From positions 2,914,001-2,978,000 of the forward strand of contig NZ_CP109430.1 of NCBI RefSeq assembly GCF_036250735.1: DNA of 64,000 nucleotides. Reading direction: 5' to 3'. Shown one piece after another: positions 42,100 to 50,213 of the stretch. The stretch is from Streptosporangium sp. NBC_01495. Its GTDB lineage: Bacteria > Actinomycetota > Actinomycetes > Streptosporangiales > Streptosporangiaceae. Both the position numbers and the translations under genes were made by a program. The first letter of the stretch is position 1. Each line of letters starts with the position of its first letter. Below the pieces are notes generated by a model. That model did no database searches. It was not told the DNA's origin and saw only the letters and a program-made list of their open reading frames with translations.

Positions 42100-43833
42100 T
42101 CACCGCACCAGCTCCTGGGTGCTCGACGGGTCCCACTGCCCGGCCAGGTCCGCGTACAGCGGGGAGGCGGCGAGCATCTCCTCGTGCGTGCCCAGCCGGA
42201 CGCTGGTGCCGTCCATGACGAGGATCCGCCGGGCCCGCAGGGCGGAGGTCAGCCGGTGGGCGATGACGAGGAGCGTGCCGCCCCGGCGGGCGAACGCCTC
42301 CTCGGCGCGGGCCTCGGCCGCCGGGTCCAGGTGGCACGTCGCCTCGTCGAGGATGACCAGCCGGGCCGGGGCGAGGTAGGCGCGGGCCAGGGCGACCAGC
42401 TGCCGTTCTGCGGGTGACAGCAGCCCCGAGTGGATCTCGGTGGAGTAGCCGCCCAGCCGCGCCACCAGGTTCGTCAGGCCGACCGCGGCCACGGCGTCGT
42501 CCACCGCCTCCCGAGGGACGTCGGCCAGATAGGTCAGGTTCTCCAGCAGGGAGCCGCGGAAGACGTACGCCTCCTGCGGGATCAGCACCCGGTCGGCGGG
42601 GTCGAGGCGGTCGGCGGGCACCCCGCGCACCAGGACCTGGCCCGCCCCCGGCGGGAGCAGACCGGTCAGGAGCGCGGCGAGCGTGGACTTGCCGATGCCG
42701 CTGGGGCCCACGACGGCGATGTGGTCCCCTTCGGGGACCACCAGGTCCAGGTCGTCGATCACCGGTTCCGCGTGCGGGCCGTACGCGAACGTCACGCCGC
42801 GCAGCTCGGCCCCTTCGCTCCCGTCACGCGCCGTGAGACGCCCGCGCGCCCGCACGGGCGGGTCGCCGTCGCGCAGGAGCTGGCCCAGCGCCACCCGCAG
42901 CCGGACCCCGTTGATGCCCAGCCCCTCCACGAGGTTGCCGAGCGCGGGCGTCAGCGACTGCGTGACGTAGGCCAGGGCACCCAGGATCACCCCGGCGCCC
43001 GCGCCCTCACCCACCAGCCAGGGGGTCCCGGCCAGTACCAGCAGGACCGGCAGCCAGCCGCCCACCGCCAGCGACAGGGTGCGCAGCGCGGTCACCCGCG
43101 CCAGCGACCGGGCCGCGCGGGCCTGCTCCGTCACCCGCAGGCCGACGTCGCCCGCCACCCGCTCCTCGGCCCGGCAGGCGGTGATGTCGCGCAGCCCGCC
43201 CACCATGGTGGCCAGCGACCCGGCGGTGCGCTCGTCGGCCAGGATGAAGTCCCGCTGCCGCCTGGCCAGGGCGCGCAGCGACAGCAGGAAGATGACAAGG
43301 CCCGCGACGAAGGGGGGCAGCACCAGCGCGAGCACCTCGGGCACGAGGGTCGCCAGCCCGAGGACGACGCTCACCACGGTGAACGCGAACGACCTGACCA
43401 CCGTGATGACCGAGGCGAAGGCGTCGCGGGCCAGCTCGACCTGGAGGTTGGAGCGGGCCACCGCCGCCGTCCCCGGTCCCCGCCCGGCCACGGCCGAGTG
43501 GCGCAGCGCGTCGTCGACGACGTGCGCGAGCAGCTCCTCGCGGAACGGCTCCACGATCGAGGCGACGGCCATCACCACCTGCCGCGCGCCGACCGCGGCC
43601 AGCAGCCACGCGCCGCCGAGCAGGGCCAGCCAGGCGAACCCGGTCGCGGGGCGCCCCGCGCCGAAGCCGTCGTCGATCGCCCGCGCGATGGCCAGGCCGA
43701 TGACCAGCGAGGGCGCCGTCTCCGCGATGGACCAGCCCGCGAGCCTGACCAGCTGGTACGGGTCCCTCCTGAGCGCTCGCCGGAGGGGCCTGCCGGCGAC
43801 GTGCCCGTCCGGGGGGTTCACGACAGGGTTCAC
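42100..43833 (-). CDS. ABC exporter half-transporter 2 (lanthipeptide cluster)
   Basis: 577 residues: six-helix exporter domain (about 1-310) and ATPase domain with Walker A GPSGIGKST, Walker B LVILDEATCHLD (consensus catalytic Glu) and His in VIAHRL. The signature motif is degenerate: LLSPAERQLVALARA instead of LSGGQ. It starts at a GTG in a GTGA overlap with the first transporter gene. Combined with that gene's features (intact signature, Asp instead of catalytic Glu) this is the pattern of a heterodimeric exporter with one degenerate ATP site. Probably exports the modified lanthipeptides. Confidence 0.9.
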   Translation of the reverse strand: MNPVVNPPDGHVAGRPLRRALRRDPYQLVRLAGWSIAETAPSLVIGLAIARAIDDGFGAGRPATGFAWLALLGGAWLLAAVGARQVVMAVASIVEPFREELLAHVVDDALRHSAVAGRGPGTAAVARSNLQVELARDAFASVITVVRSFAFTVVSVVLGLATLVPEVLALVLPPFVAGLVIFLLSLRALARRQRDFILADERTAGSLATMVGGLRDITACRAEERVAGDVGLRVTEQARAARSLARVTALRTLSLAVGGWLPVLLVLAGTPWLVGEGAGAGVILGALAYVTQSLTPALGNLVEGLGINGVRLRVALGQLLRDGDPPVRARGRLTARDGSEGAELRGVTFAYGPHAEPVIDDLDLVVPEGDHIAVVGPSGIGKSTLAALLTGLLPPGAGQVLVRGVPADRLDPADRVLIPQEAYVFRGSLLENLTYLADVPREAVDDAVAAVGLTNLVARLGGYSTEIHSGLLSPAERQLVALARAYLAPARLVILDEATCHLDPAAEARAEEAFARRGGTLLVIAHRLTSALRARRILVMDGTSVRLGTHEEMLAASPLYADLAGQWDPSSTQELVR

Positions 43834-46031
43834 GACGCGCCCGCCTGGAACGACGTGCCCGTCCGTGAAGGGGCATCCGTCCGTGAAGGGGCGTCCGTCG
43901 GGGAAGAGGCGCCTGCCCGTGAAGAGGTGTCCGTCGGGGAAGAGGCGCCTGCCCGTGAAGAGGTGTCCGTCGGGAAAGGCGCGTCGGCCCGGGGCGACGT
44001 ATCCGCTTGGAAGACGGCGCGGTAGGCCAGGTCGGCCCAGAGCGCGCGATGACCGCCGCACGCGCGCACCCGGCCATCGTCCAGCCAGATCACCCGGTCG
44101 GCCGCCGCCGCGGTCGCCACCCGGTGGGTCACGATCAGACGCGTACGGTCGTGCAGCTCCCTGGAGAGCGCGCGGGCCACCTGGCGCTCGGTGACGGTGT
44201 CCAGGCTGGAGGTGGCGTCGTCCAGGATGAGCAGGCGCCACCCCTGCGCGAAGGCGCGGGCCAGTCCGAGCCGCTGCCGCTCACCGCCGGACATGGGCGC
44301 CTCCTCCAGCGGCGTGTCGTACCCCAGCGGAAGCCGCCGGACGAAGGCGTCGGCGCGGGCCGCCCGCGCCGCCGCCCTCACGACCTCGCGGTTCCCGTCC
44401 GCCGGGCCTTCCCGGCCGTCGCCCTCGTGGTGACCGGACCCGAACTCCGACCGGGAGCCGGACCGGGACCGAGACCCGGACTCGGACCCGGACCCGGAGC
44501 GGGACCCGAACTCCGGGCCGGACCCGGACCCGGACTCGGACCGGGACTCGGCGGACCCGGAGCCGGGCTCGGACCGGGACTCGGCGGACCCGGAGCCGGG
44601 CTCGGACCGGGACTCGGCGGACCCGGAGCCGGGCTCGGACCGGGACTCGGCGGACCCGGAGCCGGGCTCGGGCCGGGCCTCCGTGCCGGTACGGGGGTCG
44701 CGACGGCCGTGGCCGGAGGTGCTGTGGCGACCGGTGACGGCGGTGACGGCGGGAGTGTCCAGACCCAGGGCGACGGTGTCGCCGACGGTGTCGCCGAGCA
44801 GCGCCGGGCGCTCGAAGGCGTACCCGACGGCGTGGCGCAGTGCCTCGCGGGAGAGCTCGGGCAGCGGGACGCCGTCGAGGAGGACCGTGCCGTGGCGCGG
44901 GTCCACCAGCCGTCCGGCGACGGCGGCGAGCAGGGACTTGCCCGCGCCCGAGCGGCCGACTACGGCCACCGCCTGCCCCCCGGGGATGACGAGATCGACG
45001 TCGCGCAGGCCGTCCGCGTCGACGCCGCGAAGCTCAAGCGTGCCGGGACCGGCGGGCAGCGGGCGCGTACCGTAGGCCCGCGGGTTCTCGGCGACCAGTT
45101 CCTGCACCCTGACCGCGGCGGCCCGCGCCCTGGCCAGGCGGCCGACGTAGCCCAGCGCCGAGCCGAGACCGGCGCCGAGCACGACGTAGCGGGCGGCGGC
45201 GTACAGCTCTCCGGCGCTGAGGTCCCCGGCGGCCAGGCGCAGCCCGCCCACCCCGAGCACGGCCACCTCCAGCAGCGGGACCACCGCTCCCGCCTGCACG
45301 CCGGCCCGCGCGTTGGCCCGCCACATGTCCATGGCGTGCCCGCGCAGCCGGGGCAGGGCGGTCAGCACCCGCGCCCGCTCCCGGTCGGCGGTGCCGGCCG
45401 CGGCGATCGTGCGGGCCCCGGCGAGGGCGTCGACCAGGCGGGCGGCGATGTCGCTCTGCGCCGCCTGGTAGTCACCCGCTATCGAGGTGCTCACGGTGAG
45501 GAAGGCCCGCAGGACGAGGGCGATGAGGACGAGCCCGGCGACCAGCGTCACGGTCAGCAGCGGGTCGATGAGGGTGAGGGCCACGACGCCGCCCGCGGTG
45601 GGGATGACCAGCGCGGCCCCGGTGACGATCGACTCGGGGGCGCGCCCGATCTCCTCGGTGTTCAGGCCCATCCGGGTGACCAGGTCTCCCTCGGGGAACC
45701 GGCGGGTGATCATCGGCCCGACGCCGAGCACGTTTCCCACGACTCGGTTCCTGAGCCAGGCCGAGGAGCGCGCGCCACTCGATCCCGAGGCCCAGACGCC
45801 GAGGGTGTCGCAGACCACGGTCAGGATCACCGCGGCGGCGCAGGCGCCGAGCCAGGTCGCCGCGCCGGTGCCGCCGGGCGTACCGGCCATGAGCTCGTCG
45901 ACCGTCCTGCCCAGCAGGAGGGGGAGCGCGAGCTGCGCGAACGCGCCCAGGACGGAGGTGACCGCGAGGACGGCCAGCCAGGGTCCGCTACGCCGTACGG
46001 TGTCGGCCACCAGCCGGTCCGCTGCCCGCAC
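43830..46031 (-). CDS. ABC exporter half-transporter 1 with repeat insert in the ATPase domain
   Basis: 733 residues, longer than the usual 570-600. Transmembrane domain about 1-310. The ATPase domain has Walker A GRSGAGKSL near 357, signature MSGGERQRLGLARA near 577 and Walker B LLILDDATSSLD, with Asp where the catalytic Glu is expected. Between the Q-loop region (YAFERPALLGDTVGDTV) and the signature is a low-complexity block of about 100 residues containing four EPGSGSAESRS units. The C-terminal tail carries further 12-residue repeats (SSPTDTSSRAGA), encoded by a 36-bp repeat. Pairs with the next gene as a heterodimer. Confidence 0.9.
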   Translation of the reverse strand: MRAADRLVADTVRRSGPWLAVLAVTSVLGAFAQLALPLLLGRTVDELMAGTPGGTGAATWLGACAAAVILTVVCDTLGVWASGSSGARSSAWLRNRVVGNVLGVGPMITRRFPEGDLVTRMGLNTEEIGRAPESIVTGAALVIPTAGGVVALTLIDPLLTVTLVAGLVLIALVLRAFLTVSTSIAGDYQAAQSDIAARLVDALAGARTIAAAGTADRERARVLTALPRLRGHAMDMWRANARAGVQAGAVVPLLEVAVLGVGGLRLAAGDLSAGELYAAARYVVLGAGLGSALGYVGRLARARAAAVRVQELVAENPRAYGTRPLPAGPGTLELRGVDADGLRDVDLVIPGGQAVAVVGRSGAGKSLLAAVAGRLVDPRHGTVLLDGVPLPELSREALRHAVGYAFERPALLGDTVGDTVALGLDTPAVTAVTGRHSTSGHGRRDPRTGTEARPEPGSGSAESRSEPGSGSAESRSEPGSGSAESRSEPGSGSAESRSESGSGSGPEFGSRSGSGSESGSRSRSGSRSEFGSGHHEGDGREGPADGNREVVRAAARAARADAFVRRLPLGYDTPLEEAPMSGGERQRLGLARAFAQGWRLLILDDATSSLDTVTERQVARALSRELHDRTRLIVTHRVATAAAADRVIWLDDGRVRACGGHRALWADLAYRAVFQADTSPRADAPFPTDTSSRAGASSPTDTSSRAGASSPTDAPSRTDAPSRTGTSFQAGAS
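44543..44674 (-). repeat. 33-bp tandem repeat, 4 copies, inside ABC transporter ATPase domain
   Basis: Units start at 44543, 44576, 44609 and 44642, almost identical to each other (GGACTCGGCGGACCCGGAGC then CGGGCTCGGACCG). The period of 33 keeps the frame and gives 11-residue EPGSGSAESRS units. Related but more degenerate GACCCGGA/GACTCGGA sequence continues to about 44450. Confidence 0.9.
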
Positions 46032-46144
46032 GTCGGCCCCCTCCTGACTTCCCGAGCTTCCCCGGCTTCACGGACGTGCCCGGCTTCCCGGACGTCCTCG
46101 ACCTCACGGACTTCCCTGATCTCCCGGACTCTCCCGGAACGGGA

Positions 46145-46183
46145 GTGCCCGGGACGGCCGCCGTCGCTGGCCGTCCCGGGCAC
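46145..46183 (-). terminator. 15-bp-stem hairpin between lanthipeptide precursors and exporter genes
   Basis: Perfect stem GTGCCCGGGACGGCC / GGCCGTCCCGGGCAC with a 9-nt loop, 10 bp past the stop of the last precursor gene. As a partial terminator it would leave much more precursor than exporter mRNA, and it could also protect the 3' end of the short transcript. Confidence 0.75.
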
Positions 46184-46192
46184 GGGGTCTCA

Positions 46193-46327
46193 CTAGTGGC
46201 AGAGCACGACGCTCAGGTTGCTGGGCCTGCCGGACTGGCAGCCCAGGACCGTGAGGGTGCTGCCGCCGCCACCGCCGTGGCCGCCGCCGTCGGGGGTCTC
46301 CAGGGACTGCAGGTCGAGAAGAACCAT
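46193..46327 (-). CDS. Class III lanthipeptide precursor 3 (44 aa)
   Basis: ATG 46327 with GGAG upstream. Leader MVLLDLQSLETP contains the LLDLQSLE helix recognised by class III synthetases; a Gly/His-rich linker (DGGGHGGGGG) follows. The core region has two labionin-type motifs: S23-x-x-T26-x3-C30 and S36-x-x-S39-x3-C43, separated by Q-S-G-R-P. It differs from its two siblings in Arg34 (Lys in the others), Asp13 and one fewer Gly. LanKC should dehydrate the Ser/Thr residues and form lanthionine or labionin rings. Confidence 0.88.
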   Translation of the reverse strand: MVLLDLQSLETPDGGGHGGGGGSTLTVLGCQSGRPSNLSVVLCH

Positions 46328-46385
46328 GGGAGTTGCTCCGTTTCTACGGGGTTCTACGGGTTCTGGATTCTGTGGAACGGGAGGA

Positions 46386-46523
46386 CTAGTGGCAGAGCAG
46401 GAGGCTCAGGTTGCTGGGCTTGCCGGACTGGCAGCCCAGGACCGTGAGGGTGCTGCCGCCACCGCCGCCGCCACCGTGGCCGCCGCCGGGGGTCTCCAGG
46501 GACTGCAGGTCGAGAAGGACCAT
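46386..46523 (-). CDS. Class III lanthipeptide precursor 2 (45 aa)
   Basis: ATG 46523 with GAGG upstream. Same design as its neighbours: MVLLDLQSLETP leader, Gly/His linker, and core motifs S24-x-x-T27-x3-C31 and S37-x-x-S40-x3-C44. Its second ring segment reads SNLSLLLCH where the other two have SNLSVVLCH, so the mature product should be slightly more hydrophobic. Spacing to the adjacent precursor genes is 52 and 58 bp, without a strong hairpin between them. Confidence 0.88.
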   Translation of the reverse strand: MVLLDLQSLETPGGGHGGGGGGGSTLTVLGCQSGKPSNLSLLLCH

Positions 46524-46575
46524 GGGATTGCCTCACTTCTGATGGGAACCGAACCGATATGGAGAAATCGAGTGC

Positions 46576-46713
46576 CTAGTGGCAGAGGACGACGCTCAGG
46601 TTGCTGGGCTTGCCGGACTGGCAGCCGAGGACCGTGAGGGTGCTACCGCCGCCACCGCCGCCGCCGTGGCCGCCGGTGGGGGCCTCCAGGGACTGCAGGT
46701 CGAGAAGAACCAT
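46576..46713 (-). CDS. Class III lanthipeptide precursor 1 (45 aa)
   Basis: First of the three precursors in transcription order; it starts 4 bp after the LanKC stop codon, with a perfect Shine-Dalgarno (AGGAGGTG) that overlaps the end of the synthetase gene. Leader MVLLDLQSLEAP (Ala11 instead of Thr), linker TGGHGGGGGGG, core S24-x-x-T27-x3-C31 and S37-x-x-S40-x3-C44. The strong ribosome-binding site predicts high output of this peptide. Confidence 0.9.
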   Translation of the reverse strand: MVLLDLQSLEAPTGGHGGGGGGGSTLTVLGCQSGKPSNLSVVLCH

Positions 46714-46717
46714 GTCG

Positions 46718-49363
46718 TTACACCTCCTTCCGCTGTGTGTCGTGGGGGCCAAACCGCCCGGCGGATCCGTGCGCGGACACCCCTGACGGGGCGCTCGTGC
46801 CGACGGGCGGTTCGATGAAGGGGAGGAACACCGGCCGGTCGTGCAGCACGGCGCTCATCGCGAACAGGACTCCGGCCGTACCGGTCGCGAAGTCCATCGA
46901 GAGCCTGAGCAGCTGGTTGCCGGGGAAGGCCAGCCCGCCGCCGTGGGGCAGCGCGTGCCAGTCCAGCCCGCGGAGTTGCTCGGCCAGGTCTGTGTGGTCG
47001 GTACGGGGGGCGTCCGGCCCGGTGCCCAGGCCCCAGCCGAGGGCGCCGATCATGCCGCTCCGGCCGGTGAACAGGCCGGACTGCACGAAGTAGCGTCCCC
47101 GGATGACACGCCGGCAGCCGTCGAGCGCGGTGCGGAAGTCCTCGTCCTCCCGGTGGGCCAGGTAGCGGGCGAGGACCATGCCGATGCCCACCGACCCCTC
47201 GTCCAGGTAGGGCAGCGTGCGCCAGCCCTGGTCGACCTGGAGGGTTCCGTCCTCGCCGGTGACGCAGCGCCGCAGATCCTGCCGGAGCGCCACGGCCGCC
47301 CTGTCGAGCAGCGACGCGTCGCCGGTGCGCTCGTAGGCGTGCAGGAGGAGAAGGGCGGGCCCGGAGGAGCCGTACATCAGTCCGGCCCGGGGGTGGCTGC
47401 CGCCGCTGACCTCCGGCACGTCATCGGGCCCGCCCAGCCTGTCGGAGCAGATGTCGGTGATCTGCAGGGCCACCTCGGTGAAGGCCCGCTCGCCGGTGGT
47501 TCCGCCCAGGTGGAGAAGATTCAGGCCCATGCCGGCCAGGCCGCTGAACAGCCCGAGCTCCAGCGACTCCCACTTCTGGCGCAGGCACAGGTCGGCGGTG
47601 TCGATCGCGTCCTGGCGGTGCCCGAGCAGGTCGAGGACGTAGGCCACGCCGTGCAGGCCGTCGTAGAACCCGATCCCCGTCCCCGGGTCGGGGGCGAGCG
47701 CCTTCGCGCGCAGCCAGTCCTCGTACTCGGGACGGCGCTCGGCCCCGGTCCTCGCCAGCGCGTAGAGCACGCCCGCCGCGCCGTACGCGAGGTTGACGCC
47801 CCCGCCGGGCTGGAACTGGGCGACGTCGCCGGGGAAGAGCCGGTCCTCGCGCTCGGGGGTGGCGCTCGCCAGGATGGCCCGGGTCATCGCCTCCCTGAGC
47901 CGGGGCCAGCTGTCGCGTCCCGGCCTCGGGTAGGGCGTGGCCGCCGCGGGCTCCGCGCCCGTGACGGTCCGGACCGCCTCGTCGAGCACCTCGCGCGGTA
48001 CGGGGAAGGTCTCGCCGATGAGCCTGGCCAGCTCGGCCACCTTGGTGCGGTCGAGCGGCAGCATGATCGTGAGCTGGGGGGCGAAGAGTCCGAGGCAGAG
48101 GCAGGCGAGGGCGTACAGGTCGACGTCGACGCCCTGCCTGTCGGCCGGCGCGCCGAACGCCGGGTGGGCGAGCGCCGCGCGGCCGCGGTCCTCGGTGAGG
48201 GTCGCCACCTCGTAGTCGATCAGGGTCAGGCGGCCGTCCGCGGTCACGAGGATGTTGTTCGGGTGCAGGTCGCCGAAGACCACCCCGCGCTCGTGCAGGG
48301 ACTCGATCGCCCGCCGCACCTTGGGGAGCATGTCGAGCACCCAGGCGGTGTACTCGGTGAGGGCCTCGTCGTCGCAGGTCGCCCTGGTCAGCGGGTATTT
48401 GTGGACGAGCTGCCGCTGGAGCGGGTTGCCGTCGACGAACTCCTCGACCAGGAAGTGGTGCCCGCCCAGGGTGAAGTAGTCGATCAGCGCGGGAACCGCG
48501 TCCAGCCCGGACAGACGCTCCAGCATGTCGCGCTCGTGCGCCAGCCGCGCCACCGCGTCCCGGCCGGCGGCGTCCAGGCCGGCGTGCGGGCGGGCCTCCT
48601 TCAGCACGACCCGCTCCCCGGTGCGCAGGTCCTCTCCGAGGTAGACGCCGCCGCCGTTGGAGAACTGCATGACGCTCTCGACCCGGTACGGCAGTCCCTC
48701 GGTGGTGACCGCGTTGCGGGCGGCCACGTGGGATTCGAGGAAGGCGGGCAGCGTCACCCAGGACGGCACGCCGAAGGCGGGTTCTCGCACGTCGGGGACG
48801 AGCCGTCCGTCGCCGTCCTCGATGGCCAGCACCAGCTCGCCGTTGTCGGCCAGGCAGCGCCGCCCGGCGAAGCCGCCGTACCGCACGAAGAGCGGGCCCT
48901 GGCCGTAGCGGAGGTCGCTGAGGATGTACGGCCCCTCGACGCCCCTGAGCAGCTCGTCGAGCTCCTTGAGCGTGAGCTCCAGCTGCGCCTCGTCCACCGG
49001 GTAGATCGTCACGAGCTTCCCGCTGGCGCCACGGGGGGCGGCCTTGGAGTTCAGCATGGTCATGACCGGCAGGCTGCGCAGGAACTTGAACGCGATGTCG
49101 CGGGGGACGCAGTAGTCCCAGACCGCCTCTATGGCGCGGTCGGCGTCCTCTGCGCGGGCAGAGACATGGATCTTCCAGCCCTGGGCGGGTGTGCGACCGG
49201 CGAGCGGCGCGTAGTGCATCCAGGTGTCGGTCGCCTGGTGCTGCCAGTCGTCTGGGACATCTCGGGCAGCGAGCGCGAAATCGGGGTGATCACCTCGGCG
49301 ACCGTCAAGCGTGTCATAAAAAAGCGGGTCCGCCAGGCAATAAAGCTCATACTGGTCATCCAC
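46718..49363 (-). CDS. lanKC: Class III lanthionine synthetase LanKC (RamC-like)
   Basis: 881 residues from the GTG at 49363 (GGGGAGAATGCC upstream). About 1-230 is the N-terminal lyase-like part starting YELYCLADPLFYDTL. About 270-520 is a kinase domain (VVLKEA, GVVFGDLHPNNILV, LIDYEVATL), which phosphorylates Ser/Thr of the precursor before elimination. About 540-860 is a LanC-like cyclase (GFYDGLHGVAYVLDLLG, GLFSGLAGMG, LFTGRSGMIGALG) without the zinc-binding Cys/His set, as expected for class III rather than class IV. Three precursor genes follow directly. A SapB-like morphogenetic surfactant is one possible product type. Confidence 0.95.
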   Translation of the reverse strand: MDDQYELYCLADPLFYDTLDGRRGDHPDFALAARDVPDDWQHQATDTWMHYAPLAGRTPAQGWKIHVSARAEDADRAIEAVWDYCVPRDIAFKFLRSLPVMTMLNSKAAPRGASGKLVTIYPVDEAQLELTLKELDELLRGVEGPYILSDLRYGQGPLFVRYGGFAGRRCLADNGELVLAIEDGDGRLVPDVREPAFGVPSWVTLPAFLESHVAARNAVTTEGLPYRVESVMQFSNGGGVYLGEDLRTGERVVLKEARPHAGLDAAGRDAVARLAHERDMLERLSGLDAVPALIDYFTLGGHHFLVEEFVDGNPLQRQLVHKYPLTRATCDDEALTEYTAWVLDMLPKVRRAIESLHERGVVFGDLHPNNILVTADGRLTLIDYEVATLTEDRGRAALAHPAFGAPADRQGVDVDLYALACLCLGLFAPQLTIMLPLDRTKVAELARLIGETFPVPREVLDEAVRTVTGAEPAAATPYPRPGRDSWPRLREAMTRAILASATPEREDRLFPGDVAQFQPGGGVNLAYGAAGVLYALARTGAERRPEYEDWLRAKALAPDPGTGIGFYDGLHGVAYVLDLLGHRQDAIDTADLCLRQKWESLELGLFSGLAGMGLNLLHLGGTTGERAFTEVALQITDICSDRLGGPDDVPEVSGGSHPRAGLMYGSSGPALLLLHAYERTGDASLLDRAAVALRQDLRRCVTGEDGTLQVDQGWRTLPYLDEGSVGIGMVLARYLAHREDEDFRTALDGCRRVIRGRYFVQSGLFTGRSGMIGALGWGLGTGPDAPRTDHTDLAEQLRGLDWHALPHGGGLAFPGNQLLRLSMDFATGTAGVLFAMSAVLHDRPVFLPFIEPPVGTSAPSGVSAHGSAGRFGPHDTQRKEV

Positions 49364-49511
49364 GGCATTCTCCCCTGCTGTCTTCCAGAAGAGAGAATTA
49401 CGGATAACCCGAGAAACCACTAGTTACAAACTCAACCACTCGTATATGCGAAACTCACAGTGCCGACCGTGAAGGTGTGCGCTACCTGCGCTTTCGCGGT
49501 AAACGTGAAGA

Positions 49512-50213
49512 TCATTCGGGAAAATTAGCAGGAACCTCGGCTATCAGGGTGAACCACCCGTCCGCGCCGCCGGCCACCCGAACCGTGCCGCCCAGCTCAC
49601 CCATGCGGTGGCCCAGGTTGTCCACGCCGCTGCCGGTGGAGGGCGCCTCCTGTCGGGGAGCCCCGTCGTTGACGACGGTCAGGCGCAGCCGGCCGCCGTG
49701 CTCGACCAGCTCGATCGCGCACCGCCTCACCTGGCTGTGCCGCAGCATGTTCGTCACGCCCTCGCGGACCACGGCGCCCAGCGCGGCGCTCACGACCTCG
49801 GGAAGCTCGTCCACGTCCACCCGGACCGAGCAGTAGGCCCCGAAGCCCTCCAGCAGGGTCCTGGCCCGCGCGGCCTCGCCGGAGAACGACAGCCGGTGGG
49901 CGGCCTTCGACACGTCCCGCACGGCGTGCGCGGCCTGCCGCACCGCCTGCAGCACCTCTTCCAGGTCCTCGCGCAGGCGCGCGTCGCCCTTCGCCTTCCG
50001 GTGGGCGAGCTCTCCCTTGATGGACGCCAGCCAGAGCCAGTGCCCCACGATGTCGTGCATGTCGCGGGCGAACCCCTCGTACGCTCTGCTGAGCGCCCTC
50101 TCCCGCTCGGCGCGGAGCCGCCTGATCCGCAGGACGAGGGCGAGCGTCACGCCCAGCGAGGCCAGCAGGATGCCCGTTCCGGCCGCTCCGACGAGGTAAG
50201 CGGGGTGGGGCAT
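49512..50213 (-). CDS. Small sensor histidine kinase at the head of the lanthipeptide cluster
   Basis: 233 residues: one transmembrane helix (GTGILLASLGVTLALVL), a HisKA_3 motif with His53 (FARDMHDIVGHWLWLASIKG) and a compact HATPase domain (VVREGVTNMLRHS, GSGVDNLGHRMGELGG). It has almost no extracytoplasmic domain, so it may sense the membrane or an internal signal. It lies 148 bp upstream of lanKC on the same strand. No response-regulator gene is adjacent. ram-type clusters normally have a regulator (RamR) instead. Confidence 0.88.
   Translation of the reverse strand: MPHPAYLVGAAGTGILLASLGVTLALVLRIRRLRAERERALSRAYEGFARDMHDIVGHWLWLASIKGELAHRKAKGDARLREDLEEVLQAVRQAAHAVRDVSKAAHRLSFSGEAARARTLLEGFGAYCSVRVDVDELPEVVSAALGAVVREGVTNMLRHSQVRRCAIELVEHGGRLRLTVVNDGAPRQEAPSTGSGVDNLGHRMGELGGTVRVAGGADGWFTLIAEVPANFPE

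Noticed and set aside
46220-46820. Plus-strand frames across the three small lanthipeptide genes
   Set aside because: They are Ala/Gly-rich complements of the precursors. The minus-strand frames have Shine-Dalgarno sequences, the LLDLQSLE leader and conserved ring motifs.
46841-49423. An 860-codon plus-strand open frame over lanKC
   Set aside because: Antisense to a clear synthetase with kinase and cyclase motifs; composition is typical of the complementary frame of GC-rich DNA.
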